Positions 42,020-51,693 of a stretch of 64,000 bases of DNA are shown piece by piece. The stretch covers positions 186,001 through 250,000 of the forward strand of contig NZ_JAAATW010000001.1 in NCBI RefSeq assembly GCF_009908315.1, read 5' to 3'. The position numbers and the translations under genes were made by a program. Every line of letters begins with the position of its first letter. The first letter of the stretch is position 1. The notes under the pieces were generated by a model. That model had not been told where the DNA came from. It was given only the letters and a program-made list of their open reading frames with translations, and searched no databases. This stretch comes from Paragemmobacter ruber (GTDB lineage: Bacteria > Pseudomonadota > Alphaproteobacteria > Rhodobacterales > Rhodobacteraceae).

Positions 42020-42991
42020 ATGCCCGCCAAACCCGTTGTCCGCGCCGCCGCCGTGCAGATCGCACCCGACCTAACCTCGCGTGCGGGCACGATGGAACGG
42101 GTGCTGAACGCAGTCACCGAGGCGGCAGACAAAGGGGCGGAGTTCATCGTCTTCCCCGAAACCTTCGTGCCCTTCTACCCATATTTCAGCTTTGTCCTGC
42201 CCCCCGTGCAGCAGGGGCCGGAACATCTGCGCCTGTATGAAGAGGCGGTCACCATCCCCTCGTCAGAAACACGAGCCTTGGCCGAAGCGGCGCGCAAGCG
42301 CGGCGTCGTGCTGGTGGTGGGGGTCAACGAACGCGACCACGGCTCGCTTTACAACACGCAACTGATCTTTGATGCCGATGGCACGCTGGCGCTGAAACGG
42401 CGCAAGATCACGCCAACCTATCATGAGCGGATGATCTGGGGCCAAGGCGATGGTGCGGGGCTTAAGGTGGTCGATACCACCGTGGGCCGCGTGGGCGCGC
42501 TGGCCTGTTGGGAACATTACAACCCGCTGGCGCGCTATGCGCTGATGACCCAGCATGAGGAAATTCATGCGTCCCACTTCCCCGGCAGCCTTGTCGGGCC
42601 GATCTTTGGCGAACAGATCGAGGTGACGATGCGCCATCATGCGCTGGAGGCCGGGTGTTTTGTCGTCAACGCCACCGGCTGGCTGTCCGAAGATCAGATT
42701 GCGTCGATCCACTCCGACCCAAAGCTACAAAAAGGCCTGCGCGATGGCTGCATGACCTGCATCATCACGCCCGAAGGCCGACATGCCGCGCCGCCCCTGA
42801 CCGGGGGGGAAGGCATGGTCATCGCAGACCTCGACATGAAGCTGATCACCAAACGCAAAAGGATGATGGACAGCGTGGGCCATTATGCCCGCCCCGAACT
42901 TCTTCGCCTGTTGCATGACACCCGCCCCGCCCAGCCCAGGCAAGATTGGGCCCCCGAACCGATAGACGTTGAGGAGCCGAGCGATGCTTGA
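42020..42991 (+). CDS. Nit6803-type nitrilase
   Basis: Nitrilase-superfamily enzyme of 323 residues hydrolysing a nitrile to a carboxylate and ammonia. The catalytic triad is present: Glu47 (IVFPETFVP), Lys129 ([11 protein letters not shown]) and Cys163 ([11 protein letters not shown]). Length and the start [11 protein letters not shown] fit the Nit6803 subclass, whose natural substrate is not known. The cluster as a whole (Nit1C) has been linked to growth on cyanide in Pseudomonas fluorescens. Its stop overlaps the next start by 8 bp. Confidence 0.93.
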   Translation: MPAKPVVRAAAVQIAPDLTSRAGTMERVLNAVTEAADKGAEFIVFPETFVPFYPYFSFVLPPVQQGPEHLRLYEEAVTIPSSETRALAEAARKRGVVLVVGVNERDHGSLYNTQLIFDADGTLALKRRKITPTYHERMIWGQGDGAGLKVVDTTVGRVGALACWEHYNPLARYALMTQHEEIHASHFPGSLVGPIFGEQIEVTMRHHALEAGCFVVNATGWLSEDQIASIHSDPKLQKGLRDGCMTCIITPEGRHAAPPLTGGEGMVIADLDMKLITKRKRMMDSVGHYARPELLRLLHDTRPAQPRQDWAPEPIDVEEPSDA

Positions 42992-44087
42992 TGCAGACCT
43001 GATCAACGAGTTGCAGACGCGCGGCGCGCGGCTGGTGGACCCCTCGGTTGGGCATGAAAGCCGACGTGGCGGCGCGGGCCCGTCGGACCACAAGGCGATG
43101 ACGCTGGCGGGGCAGACGGTGATGGTGCCCGTGCACACCGCCCCCGCCTTTGACAGCCCCTATGTGATCGACGCGCCCGACGGCACAAAGGGCGAGGCGC
43201 GCGTGCTGCGCGACGGGGCCGAGGTAGGGCGCATCAGCTTTCCCACGCGGCCCAAATTCTATGACCTGACCACCGCCGATGGCACCCCCTATTCAAAGAT
43301 CGCTGTGCTGCATGGCCGCGATGTGCTGGCAACGACGGTGTTGCAGACATGCATCCGTTACGAGTCCCGCAAGAAGACCTGCCAGTTCTGCGCCATCGGC
43401 CAAAGCCTTGCCGCCGGGCGCACGATTGCCCACAAGACACCCGCTCAACTGGCCGAGGTGGCCAAGGCGGCGGTCGAATTGGACGGCGTCAAGCATATGG
43501 TCCTGACCACCGGCACACCCAAAGGGTCGGACCGTGGGGCCGCCGTGCTGGCCGACAGTGCGCGCGCCATCAAGGCGGCGGTCGATCTTCCCATCCAGGC
43601 GCAATGCGAGCCGCCCGAGGATGACGTCTGGCACCAACGCATGTTCGACGCGGGCGTCGACACGCTTGGGATGCATCTGGAGGCCGTGACGCCAGAGGTG
43701 CGCGCCCGGATCATGCCGGGCAAGGCGACGGTGCCGCTTGAGAAGTACTTCTCCAGCTTCGCGGCGGCGGTCCGGGTCTTCGGGCGCGGGCAGGTATCGA
43801 CCTATATCCTGGCAGGTCTGGGCGATACCGCCGAGGCGATCCTTGAAATGTCGGAAAAGCTTGTGGCCATCGGGGTCTATCCCTTTGTCGTGCCCTTCGT
43901 CCCGATCTCGGGCACCCCATTGGAAAGCCATCCGGCCCCGTCATCGGCCTTCATGGCGTCGATCCTGAACCCGCTGTCTCGGATGACGGTCAGCGGCGGC
44001 ATGCAGGCCAGCCACATCAAGGCCGGCTGCGGCAAATGCGGCGCATGCTCGGCCCTGTCCACCTACGAAAAGCTGAGGCAGGCATGA
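42984..44087 (+). CDS. Radical SAM protein, MSMEG_0568 family
   Basis: Protein of 367 residues from the conserved Nit1C set. The iron-sulfur cysteines are Cys123, Cys133 and Cys136, giving C-x9-C-x2-C instead of the common C-x3-C-x2-C. A second cysteine cluster, CGKCGAC, stands near the C-terminus and may bind another cluster. Barrel elements follow ([35 protein letters not shown]). The reaction is unknown. The ATG at 42984 follows GAGGAG and lies inside the nitrilase 3' end, so the genes are translationally coupled. Confidence 0.87.
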   Translation: MLDADLINELQTRGARLVDPSVGHESRRGGAGPSDHKAMTLAGQTVMVPVHTAPAFDSPYVIDAPDGTKGEARVLRDGAEVGRISFPTRPKFYDLTTADGTPYSKIAVLHGRDVLATTVLQTCIRYESRKKTCQFCAIGQSLAAGRTIAHKTPAQLAEVAKAAVELDGVKHMVLTTGTPKGSDRGAAVLADSARAIKAAVDLPIQAQCEPPEDDVWHQRMFDAGVDTLGMHLEAVTPEVRARIMPGKATVPLEKYFSSFAAAVRVFGRGQVSTYILAGLGDTAEAILEMSEKLVAIGVYPFVVPFVPISGTPLESHPAPSSAFMASILNPLSRMTVSGGMQASHIKAGCGKCGACSALSTYEKLRQA

Positions 44088-44638
44088 CCCACCAGACATC
44101 CGAGGCGCGGTTCCTGCAAAGCTATCGCATCTGCGCGGCGCAGGGTGAATGGATGAACCAGGGCGCTGCGCGGTTGCGTGCACAGGTCTTCGTGCAGGAA
44201 CAGGGCGTGTTTGCGGGCCATGACCGCGACGCGATAGACGCGGTTGCGCTGCCCCTCGTGGCGATTGCCGAGGATGCAACGGGCGGGCCGCGCGTGGTGG
44301 GCACGGTCCGCATCCATGAGGCGGAGCCGGGCGTCTGGTGGGGATCGCGCCTCGCCGTAGCGCCAGAATGGCGGCGGGTCGGAAAACTGGGATCGGAACT
44401 GATCCGGCTGGCCGTCGGCACGGCGCGGGCACGGGGCGCGGTGGAATTTCACGCCCATGTGCAGCGCCAAAACGTGCCGCTGTTTCGCCGCCTCCATTGG
44501 GCCACGACGGCCGAGGTTGAACTGCACGGCCGTCCCCATGCGCATATGCTGGCCAGTCTTGTGCATTATGCCCCGATCGCCGACCCGACGACTGGCTGGC
44601 AGGTGCAGGCCCCCGGCGCCGTGGAGGACGGGGCATGA
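44084..44638 (+). CDS. GNAT-family acetyltransferase, MSMEG_0567/Sll0786 type
   Basis: N-acetyltransferase fold of 184 residues. The acetyl-CoA loop is approximated by LAVAPEWRRVGKLGSELIRLAV, and VFVQEQGVF at the N-terminal side is a common GNAT opening. It matches the nitrogen-starvation GNAT protein of the cluster (sll0786). The start overlaps the radical SAM stop (ATGA) and the stop overlaps the next start. The substrate is unknown. Confidence 0.87.
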   Translation: MTHQTSEARFLQSYRICAAQGEWMNQGAARLRAQVFVQEQGVFAGHDRDAIDAVALPLVAIAEDATGGPRVVGTVRIHEAEPGVWWGSRLAVAPEWRRVGKLGSELIRLAVGTARARGAVEFHAHVQRQNVPLFRRLHWATTAEVELHGRPHAHMLASLVHYAPIADPTTGWQVQAPGAVEDGA

Positions 44639-45609
44639 GCCTTCAGGCCTTGGCGGCAGGCCTTGCGGTGCATCCGTCGATCCTGGGCAAGCTGGACATT
44701 GCGCAAGCGACGCGTGCCCTGCAGCTGACCGGGGACAGCACCGGCCAGCCCGGCGATGATGCCGCTGCCCTGCCAAGGCCTGACGGCGGCTGGGATCTGT
44801 TTGCTGCCGAAGGCTTCATCCCCGGCTTTGTTGGGGATGATCCGTGGTTCGCTGGCTGGTGCGGGGTCATGGTCAACCTGTCTGACATCGCCGCGATGGG
44901 CGGGCGCGCCACCGCCATCACCGACATGATCTGGGCCCCCGATGCCGACTGCGCCGCCCCCATGCTGGCCGGGCTGAAACAGGCCGCACAAGCTTATGGC
45001 GTGCCCATTGTGGGCGGGCATACGAACCTGCACGCGCCGGCGCTGAACCTTGCCGTGGCGGTGACAGGGCGGGCGGACGCCCTGATTTCCAGCTTTGACG
45101 CTCAGCCCGGTGATGCCTTGATCGCGGCGGTCGATCTGCGCGGCGCGTGGCGCCCCCGGTTCGACAACTGGTTTGCCGCCGCTGACGCGCCCCCGTCCCG
45201 CTTGCAGGGCGATCTAGCCCTGTTGGCCGATCTGGCGGAAGCGGGACTTGTGCGCGCCGGTAAAGACATCAGCCAAGGCGGTATCGTCGGCACCAGCCTG
45301 ATGCTGGCCGAATGCTCCGCCTGCGGGTTCGAGATTGACCTTGCCGCCGTGCCAATGCCTCCAGGCACGGACCCCGCCCGCTGGCTGCGCGCTTTCCCCA
45401 GTTTCGGCTTTCTGCTGTCGGTCGCTCCCGACAGGGCTGCCGAGGTTTGCGCCCGTTTCGCCGCGCGCGATCTGGCGGCTGCGATCATCGGCCATGCCAC
45501 CGGGACACCTGCCATCGACCTGCGCCAAGGCACCGACCGTGCCCGATTCTGGGATTGGCAGGCCCAGCCCTATCTGGGCCTGCACGCCAAGGCGGTGGCC
45601 CATGCCTGA
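44635..45609 (+). CDS. AIR synthase-related protein, Sll0787 family
   Basis: Protein of 324 residues with the PurM/ThiL/SelD fold: a GDDAAALPRPDGG motif near 40, DDPWFAGWCGVMVNLSDIAAMGG for metal-ATP binding, and KDISQGGIVGTSLMLAE in the second domain. Such enzymes use ATP to activate an amide or carboxyl oxygen. It is the fifth conserved gene of the Nit1C set and overlaps both neighbours by 4-8 bp. Confidence 0.88.
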   Translation: MSLQALAAGLAVHPSILGKLDIAQATRALQLTGDSTGQPGDDAAALPRPDGGWDLFAAEGFIPGFVGDDPWFAGWCGVMVNLSDIAAMGGRATAITDMIWAPDADCAAPMLAGLKQAAQAYGVPIVGGHTNLHAPALNLAVAVTGRADALISSFDAQPGDALIAAVDLRGAWRPRFDNWFAAADAPPSRLQGDLALLADLAEAGLVRAGKDISQGGIVGTSLMLAECSACGFEIDLAAVPMPPGTDPARWLRAFPSFGFLLSVAPDRAAEVCARFAARDLAAAIIGHATGTPAIDLRQGTDRARFWDWQAQPYLGLHAKAVAHA

Positions 45610-45883
45610 GGTGATCTTTCACATCCGCTGGCCCGATGGCGTGGAAGAACGCTGCTATTCGCCCTCGACAATCATCCATGACCATCTGACCGCCGGGCAT
45701 AGCTATCCGCTGCCGGATTTTGTCGCCCGTGCCCGCGCGGGCCTGAACGCCGCATCTGACCGGGTCGCCGCCCGTTATGGCTATGCCTGTTCCAGTGCGA
45801 TGGACCAACTGGCCCGGATCGAGGCCACCGCGAAACGCCACAGCGCTGACGGCCCGCCGGTCGTCTGCCTGTCCCTGTCATGA
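45602..45883 (+). CDS. MSMEG_0570-family small protein
   Basis: Protein of 93 residues starting MPEVIFHIRWPDGVEERCYSPS, typical of the small nitrogen-starvation protein of Nit1C clusters. It has no catalytic motif; the two-strand start followed by helices suggests a small alpha/beta carrier or adaptor. It overlaps the AIR synthase-like gene by 8 bp and the oxidoreductase gene by 4 bp. Confidence 0.85.
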   Translation: MPEVIFHIRWPDGVEERCYSPSTIIHDHLTAGHSYPLPDFVARARAGLNAASDRVAARYGYACSSAMDQLARIEATAKRHSADGPPVVCLSLS

Positions 45884-47154
45884 AAGCGATCCCCATGCCG
45901 CAGAGCCAATCATCCCATGTGTCGGTCGTCATCATCGGTGGTGGGCAAGCGGGCCTATCGGTCAGCTGGTATCTGACCCGAGACGGCATCGACCATGTGG
46001 TGCTGGAACGCCACCGCGCCTTTCATTCCTGGCGCGAAAACCGCTGGGACAGCTTCTGCCTCGTCACTCCGAACTGGCAGTGCCGCCTGCCGGGCCACCC
46101 TTATCAGGGCAACGATCCCGACGGGTTCATGCTGCGCAACGAAATCGTGGACTATCTGGACGGCTTCGCCGCCAGCTTTGACCCGCCCCTGCGCGAAGGC
46201 GTGTCGGTTACCCGCGTCAGCCCGATGCCGGGCGGCTACCGCGTGGAGAGCACTGCCGGGGTCTGGACCTGCGAACAAGTGGTGGTGGCGACGGGCGGCT
46301 ATGACCAGCCCATCGTGCCGCCCTATGCCGGTGCTATTGCACCGGATGTAATGCAGATGCATTCGGCCCAATATCGCCGCCCCGCACAACTGCCCGCGGG
46401 CGGCACGCTGATTGTAGGCACCGGCCAGTCAGGCGTGCAGATCATGGAGGATCTGCACCGCGATGGCCGCGACGTGCATCTGGCGGTTGGCCCGGCCCCG
46501 CGCAGCCCGCGCAAGTATCGCGGGCGCGATGCCACCGACTGGCTTTATGACATGGGCCATTACGCCATCACCATCGACCGCCACCCCGACCCGATCAAGG
46601 CGCTGACCCAGACCAATCACTACATGTCCGGCCGTGATGGCGGCAAAGAGATAGACCTGCGCCGCTTTGCGCTGGACGGCGTGCACCTTTATGGATCGCT
46701 TTCGGGGGCAGAGGGCACGCGGCTGCGCTTCCTGCCCGATCTGGAAAAGAACCTCGATGATGCTGACCGCAGCTATTGCGGCATCCGCGACCAGATCGAC
46801 GCCTGGATCGCAGCCCAAGGCATCGACGCCCCGCCTGCCCCGATTTTCCACAAAGTCTGGCGACCAGAGGCAGAGGTGACCGAGATCGACTGCGCCGCGC
46901 TTGGCATTACCTCCATCGTCTGGGCCATCGGCTTCCGGCCCGATTATAGCTGGCTAGAGGTTGATTGCTTTGATGCCCAGGGCCGCCCGCTGTATCGGCG
47001 CGGTGTGACGGATGTGCCGGGCGTCTACTTCATCGGTCTGGGCTGGCTGAACACTTGGGGATCAGGCCGGTTCCTCGCCGTGGCGGATGATGCGCGTCAC
47101 CTTGCCGAACAGATCGTGCAACGCACCCACGCCGGGGCTCAGGCGGCCGAATGA
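45880..47154 (+). CDS. Flavin-dependent oxidoreductase, MSMEG_0569 family
   Basis: FAD enzyme of 424 residues resembling flavin monooxygenases: VVIIGGGQAGLSVSWYLTR at the start, WDSFCLVTPNWQCRLPG, a second dinucleotide motif LIVGTGQSGVQIMEDL and VWAIGFRPDYSWLEVD near the end. It is the last core gene of the Nit1C cluster. It probably oxidises a nitrogen compound before nitrilase action; this is inference from cluster logic. A GGGG-free short N-terminal extension (MKAIPMPQ) leaves a second start at 45895 possible. Confidence 0.88.
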   Translation: MKAIPMPQSQSSHVSVVIIGGGQAGLSVSWYLTRDGIDHVVLERHRAFHSWRENRWDSFCLVTPNWQCRLPGHPYQGNDPDGFMLRNEIVDYLDGFAASFDPPLREGVSVTRVSPMPGGYRVESTAGVWTCEQVVVATGGYDQPIVPPYAGAIAPDVMQMHSAQYRRPAQLPAGGTLIVGTGQSGVQIMEDLHRDGRDVHLAVGPAPRSPRKYRGRDATDWLYDMGHYAITIDRHPDPIKALTQTNHYMSGRDGGKEIDLRRFALDGVHLYGSLSGAEGTRLRFLPDLEKNLDDADRSYCGIRDQIDAWIAAQGIDAPPAPIFHKVWRPEAEVTEIDCAALGITSIVWAIGFRPDYSWLEVDCFDAQGRPLYRRGVTDVPGVYFIGLGWLNTWGSGRFLAVADDARHLAEQIVQRTHAGAQAAE

Positions 47155-47957
47155 AGCACGAATCCTTCTCCAACGCCCCGCGTGTGGCCCAGCATCGGTT
47201 GGGCATGGCCGAATGCGGCTGGCGCGGCCTGTCAGAAGGCTGGCTCTTGCGGCATCTGGGCGATGTGCACTGGTCCCAGATCGCGCAGGCCATGGGCCAG
47301 CCCGTCGCGGTGTTTCGAGATGAAGCGGGCGCTCCGGTCTACGCCGCCTTTTGCGCCATCGGGATCGACATTGCACAGCCCTTGGCGGCGCAACCCGGCG
47401 TGGTCCTGACGATCGCCTCCCGCTTGCAGCGCCTGTCGACCACGCGGCTGATCTCTTTCCACGACCTGTCCGTGGAGGATGCCACCTTCGGCAAGGTAAC
47501 GATGATCACCACCTTCGTGCGCCATGATCCGACAGGGCGCAATGCCCAGATCCAGAGGGTGCAGCCGCGCGGCGTTCTGACCGTGCCGATGATGGACCCC
47601 GATGCCGATGCCGGCTTGGTCGATGAGGCAACGCGCCTCGCGCGCCAGACACCCGACCGCAAAGCCGGACTTCAGGCTGACGTAACCCCCTGCCCCACAA
47701 CCGATTTCAACGCCGCAGGGCTTCTTTATTGCGCAAGCTACCCGGCCCTTGCCGACCGTGCCGAATGGGCGCTGTCGCGCGCTTCGGCGCAAGGTTTTCT
47801 CACCCGTCGTCGGATCGTCTTTCTGGGCAATGTCGATGCGGCAGAACCCGTCACCGCGCGGCTGTGGCACGACACGGCACAGGTGGGGCAGCATCACATC
47901 ACCCTGTCCTCCCGCGACCGCCTGATTGCACAGATCACAACGCAGAAGCGGGTCTGA
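47151..47957 (+). CDS. LnmK-like hot-dog protein (Pnap_2097 type)
   Basis: Protein of 268 residues with double hot-dog character, resembling the N-terminal part of LnmK (an acyltransferase/decarboxylase) and proteins annotated as Pnap_2097 family. Typical pieces are RLGMAECGWRGLSEGWLLRHLGDVHW and TDFNAAGLLYCASYPALADRAEWA. It overlaps the oxidoreductase gene by 4 bp, so it belongs to the Nit1C operon here although it is not one of the seven core genes. An acyl-thioester substrate is likely. No acyl-carrier protein is next to it. Confidence 0.75.
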   Translation: MKHESFSNAPRVAQHRLGMAECGWRGLSEGWLLRHLGDVHWSQIAQAMGQPVAVFRDEAGAPVYAAFCAIGIDIAQPLAAQPGVVLTIASRLQRLSTTRLISFHDLSVEDATFGKVTMITTFVRHDPTGRNAQIQRVQPRGVLTVPMMDPDADAGLVDEATRLARQTPDRKAGLQADVTPCPTTDFNAAGLLYCASYPALADRAEWALSRASAQGFLTRRRIVFLGNVDAAEPVTARLWHDTAQVGQHHITLSSRDRLIAQITTQKRV

Positions 47958-48219
47958 GGGTGGCGCCACGGCAAGCCCGGCCCTCTCTGACGCGCGCCCT
48001 CTAACGCGATTGTGATGACGCAAATCCCCTAGACCAAAGCCGCATCGACGCGCGGCACATAGGGCAGTAACCCCTTTGCTGCTCTGATCCACAGCGGGTT
48101 GCTCACCTTTCGTCCAACCCGCCCACCCGCAGCGCGAAGGGAAGGCAAAGACAGACCCATCGTTGATCGACACCCCCGTTGCGCTAATTGACCATCCTCA
48201 AAATGACATAAGGCATATC

Positions 48220-49194
48220 ATGAACCCGAACTTCTCTCGCCGCACCGCGCTGTTCGGCGGCGCTCTTGCCCTCGGCGCACCGCTTCTAAACGCGCGCGTC
48301 GCCATCGCGCAGGAAAGCGAAACACCCAAGGTCGCCTTGCCCAGCTTCTATGACCGGATGGTTGGCGATCTGCGGGTGACGGCGCTGGTGGACGGGTATT
48401 TCGATCTTGGCCGTCCCCTGATCACCAACGCGACGGCCGAACAGATCGACACGGGCATGGCACAGGCATACCTCCCCCCCGGCGACTTGATCCGCCTGCC
48501 CATCAGCATCCATCTTGTGCACGGCCCGGACGGCATCACCATGATCGACGCCGGATCGGGCAGCGCCTTTGGCCCCACCGCCGGGCGGGTTGCAGGTGCG
48601 CTTACCGCCATGGGCATCGACCCCGCCAGCGTGACCCGCATCGTCCTGACGCATATGCATCCCGATCACATTGGCGGTCTTCTCGCTGCGGATGGGGCAG
48701 CGGCCTTCACAGGCGCCTCCCTGCATGTCCACGAGGCCGATTTGAAGTTCTGGACGGATGAGTCCATCGCCGCCTCCGTCCCGGACGATTCAAAGCCTTT
48801 CTTCGGATTGGCACGCGGCGTCGCAGCCGCCTATGGCGGGCGCTTGGCGCCGTTCTCCGGTGCCGCCGATCTTGGCGGTGGACTTTCCACCCTTGAGGCG
48901 TTCGGGCACACCCCAGGGCATTCGGCGGTGCGCGTGTCCAGCGGGTCGGATCAACTCATGATCCTTGGTGACGCGGTGGCCATCGCGGCCGTGCAATTCG
49001 CGCATCCGGACGCCGGAATTGCGTTTGATGCTGACGGCGCGCAGGCGGCGGTGACGCGCAAGGCGATCTTTGACATGGTCTCGGCCGATAAGATCGCTGT
49101 GGCCGCCACCCATCTTCCGTTCCCGGGTGTCGGGCATGTGGAAAAGAAGGATGGTGCCTATGCCTGGGTGCCAGAACATTGGCAGGTGATGTGA
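48220..49194 (+). CDS. Tat-exported metallo-beta-lactamase-fold hydrolase
   Basis: Protein of 324 residues. The N-terminus NFSRRTALFGGALALGAPLL is a twin-arginine signal, with a likely cut near AIAQES. The metallo-beta-lactamase motif LTHMHPDHIGG and later GHTPGHSAV and LGDAV supply the metal ligands. The group is close to the AHL-lactonase/quorum-quenching and alkylsulfatase-like subfamilies, but the periplasmic site argues for another ester or lactone substrate. AAGG stands 7 bp before the ATG at 48220. It is a single gene followed by a strong terminator. Confidence 0.85.
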   Translation: MNPNFSRRTALFGGALALGAPLLNARVAIAQESETPKVALPSFYDRMVGDLRVTALVDGYFDLGRPLITNATAEQIDTGMAQAYLPPGDLIRLPISIHLVHGPDGITMIDAGSGSAFGPTAGRVAGALTAMGIDPASVTRIVLTHMHPDHIGGLLAADGAAAFTGASLHVHEADLKFWTDESIAASVPDDSKPFFGLARGVAAAYGGRLAPFSGAADLGGGLSTLEAFGHTPGHSAVRVSSGSDQLMILGDAVAIAAVQFAHPDAGIAFDADGAQAAVTRKAIFDMVSADKIAVAATHLPFPGVGHVEKKDGAYAWVPEHWQVM

Positions 49195-49210
49195 AGATAC
49201 TTTGAAAATC

Positions 49211-49240
49211 AAGCTGGGCGGCACCAGTCGCCCAGCTTTT
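49211..49240 (+). terminator. Terminator behind the MBL-fold gene
   Basis: Perfect 10-bp stem (AAGCTGGGCG / CGCCCAGCTT), 8-nt loop, ending in TTTT, 17 bp behind the stop. Classic Rho-independent shape. Confidence 0.9.
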
Positions 49241-49571
49241 GCGGTTATGTTTCCGAACGGCGCTGCATCTGATGCAATGTAATCCGTCGGATGACTCCAG
49301 AATCCGCAGAACAGGGATTTGTTCAATTCAGTGACAAACCTATGGGGCTGGTTGGTCAGAAGATCTCCACTCTTCCGGTCAAGAGAACACGCTTTCCACC
49401 TCGAAGCCGCTTCCACTGCGGAAATCAGCGAATGACTGCTCTTCCGCCCTCTCGGACGCTCCCGCTACAGGCTTCTTTCGGCCCAGAGCGGGCAGTCGCA
49501 CGAGGCCTGGGTCATCCGTGTGTCTTGCCCTAAAAGAGAAACAAGATACCTCTGGCCGCCACCAGAACAGG
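49241..49571. other. Intergenic region, no gene seen
   Basis: 331 bp between the terminator and the 3' end of the ABC operon. Open frames show no family likeness and base composition is lower in GC than the flanks. Nothing definite is seen. Confidence 0.5.
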
Positions 49572-50636
49572 TTAGCCGAGATGCAGACGGCGGCCGTCCA
49601 GGAACACGCATAGACGATTTGTCGGCACGGCTATCGAAACTGCCTCGCCAATACGGGCCGGGCTTGTGCCGCTGACGCGCACCTTAACGCGATGGGCGTT
49701 CCAATCGATACCCAAAACCTCGTCCGCCCCCTCGAACCAGATCCGGGTTACCTTGCCCTCCAGATCGCCAGCCATTGGGCTAAGCGTGGCGTGTTCCGGG
49801 CGGAATCCGATTTTCAGATTGCCCTGAGGCAAGGCTGCAGGGGCGGCGACGGATAGATCGGTGCCTGGCACGATGATCCGATCCTTTTCAAGCAAAGCCG
49901 GCAGGAAATTCATGGCGGGTGATCCGATGAACCAGCCGACATGCTCGGTTTCTGGGCGTTCGAACAATTCGGTCGGGCTGCCCATCTGCACCACTTCGCC
50001 GTGGTTCATCACCACGATCTCTTCGGCGAATGTCAGCGCTTCGGTCTGGTCATGGGTGACCAGCACCATGGTCAAGCGGAATTCCTCGTTGATTTCCTTG
50101 AGGATACGGCGCAGGTCGAACTTTAGCTGCGGGTCGATCACCGTCAGCGGCTCGTCGAGCAGGATGGCCGCCACATCCTCGCGCACCAGCCCGCGGCCCA
50201 GCGACACCAGCTGTTTCAGATCCGCCGTCAGCGCGTTGGCGGGTTTCGACAGGATCGGCGCAAGGCCAAGGCGCTCAGCCACAGCCTCCACCCGCGCCTT
50301 GATCTTGGCGGCAGGCGCGCCGCGGCACACTAGCGGAAAGCCCAGGTTTTCGCCCACTGTCATCGACTTGTAGATCACCGGCACCTGAAACACCTGCGCG
50401 ATGTTGCGCACGCCGGTATCAAGCGCTGTCACGTCGCGCCCGTCGAACAGCACCCGCCCCTCGGACGGGCGGAGCAGCCCCGAGATGATGTTGAGCATGG
50501 TGGATTTGCCGCAGCCGGACGGCCCCAGCAGCGCATAGGTGCCGCCGTTGCGCCATGTCAGCTGAAGGGGCTTCAGCGCATAGGGCGCGCCCGGCGCATA
50601 GGCATGGGCAAGACGTTCCAGCACGATTTCAGCCAT
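49572..50636 (-). CDS. ABC transporter ATPase with degenerate signature (GlpS-like)
   Basis: ATPase of 354 residues of the polyol/sugar importer class. Walker A GPSGCGKS and Walker B ILLDEPLTVID are intact and a C-terminal TOBE/OB domain is present (IGFRPEHATLSPM). The ABC signature LSGGQ is replaced by LTADLKQ, a form I recall in GlpS-like ATPases of glycerol importers in rhizobia. With one normal and one altered ATPase, the pair probably works as a heterodimer with one catalytic site weakened. It is the last gene of the operon and overlaps the second ATPase gene by 8 bp. Confidence 0.87.
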   Translation of the reverse strand: MAEIVLERLAHAYAPGAPYALKPLQLTWRNGGTYALLGPSGCGKSTMLNIISGLLRPSEGRVLFDGRDVTALDTGVRNIAQVFQVPVIYKSMTVGENLGFPLVCRGAPAAKIKARVEAVAERLGLAPILSKPANALTADLKQLVSLGRGLVREDVAAILLDEPLTVIDPQLKFDLRRILKEINEEFRLTMVLVTHDQTEALTFAEEIVVMNHGEVVQMGSPTELFERPETEHVGWFIGSPAMNFLPALLEKDRIIVPGTDLSVAAPAALPQGNLKIGFRPEHATLSPMAGDLEGKVTRIWFEGADEVLGIDWNAHRVKVRVSGTSPARIGEAVSIAVPTNRLCVFLDGRRLHLG

Positions 50637-51693
50637 GAACCGGCTCCTTTTCGATCAGACGGCCATGGGGGTCGAAGATCAGCGCATCATCCAGATGCAG
50701 GGCCAGATGCAGAGTGCTGCCGATGGCATGGTTGGTCACCGTGCGTTCCAGCATCACCAGCGCCTGACCCGCGGCCTGCAAGTGCGTGACTGTTTCCGAC
50801 CCCGACACCTCGGACAGTGCCACGCGGGCCGGGAGGGTGCCGCCCTGGCGCAGGCAATGGGCGCGCAGGCCCAGCGTATAGCGGCCCGGCGGCAGATCGC
50901 GCCCCAGGGCCGTGCGCGGCAGATCGGCCAGCCGCTCAAGGCGCAGCGCGTCCCCGGTCACCTCCAGCCCGATCAGATTTATCGGTGGGTCGCTGACCAC
51001 CTCGGCCGCGCGGGTGGTGGCAGGGTGGGCATAGACGGTCTGCGGCACGCCGGACTGGATCGCCCTGCCCTCGGCCATCAGGATGATGTCATCCCCCATC
51101 TGAAGCGCCTCTCGCGGGTCGGTCGAGGCATAGATCACGATGGTGTCACGCTCGGCCTGCAACAGGTCGATCAGTTCCTCGCGCAGGCCTTCGCGCAGCT
51201 TGTAGTCCAGATTGACGAAGGGCTCATCGAGCAGGACCACGGGGGCTTTTTTCACCAGAGCGCGGGCGATGGCGACGCGCTGTTGCTGGCCGCCCGACAG
51301 CTGGCTGGGGCGGCGGTCGACCATCGCGGCAAGGCCGACCCGGCCCAGCATGTCGCGCGCTGCCTCACGCGCGCGGTCTTGCGGGACGTTTCGGCGCACC
51401 AGCGGGAAGGCCACGTTATCCAGCACCGACAGATGCGGATAGTTGATGAACTGCTGCGTCACCATCGCAACCGGGCGCTGCCACGGCGCCAGCCGCGACC
51501 AATCGGCCCCGTCCAGCCGCACCTGGCCTGCATCGGGCAGCGCCAGCCCCGCGATGATACGCATCAGCGTGGTCTTGCCCGCGCCGGTGCGACCCAACAG
51601 CGTGGTCAGCCGCCCCTTGGCAAAACGCACCGACACATCGGCCAGATGTGGCACGCGGCCTTCGGTCAGGGAAATTCCAGTCAGTTCAAGCAT
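50629..51693 (-). CDS. ABC transporter ATPase (GlpT-like/UgpC-like)
   Basis: ATPase of 354 residues with Walker A GRTGAGKT, a full signature [15 protein letters not shown], Walker [13 protein letters not shown] and a C-terminal regulatory domain. The D-loop is followed by [12 protein letters not shown] instead of the usual H-loop THD, so the switch histidine seems to be replaced by Thr/Asp; this is read straight from the sequence. It starts in the last base of the permease stop. Partner of the ATPase with the degenerate signature. Confidence 0.88.
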   Translation of the reverse strand: MLELTGISLTEGRVPHLADVSVRFAKGRLTTLLGRTGAGKTTLMRIIAGLALPDAGQVRLDGADWSRLAPWQRPVAMVTQQFINYPHLSVLDNVAFPLVRRNVPQDRAREAARDMLGRVGLAAMVDRRPSQLSGGQQQRVAIARALVKKAPVVLLDEPFVNLDYKLREGLREELIDLLQAERDTIVIYASTDPREALQMGDDIILMAEGRAIQSGVPQTVYAHPATTRAAEVVSDPPINLIGLEVTGDALRLERLADLPRTALGRDLPPGRYTLGLRAHCLRQGGTLPARVALSEVSGSETVTHLQAAGQALVMLERTVTNHAIGSTLHLALHLDDALIFDPHGRLIEKEPVHG

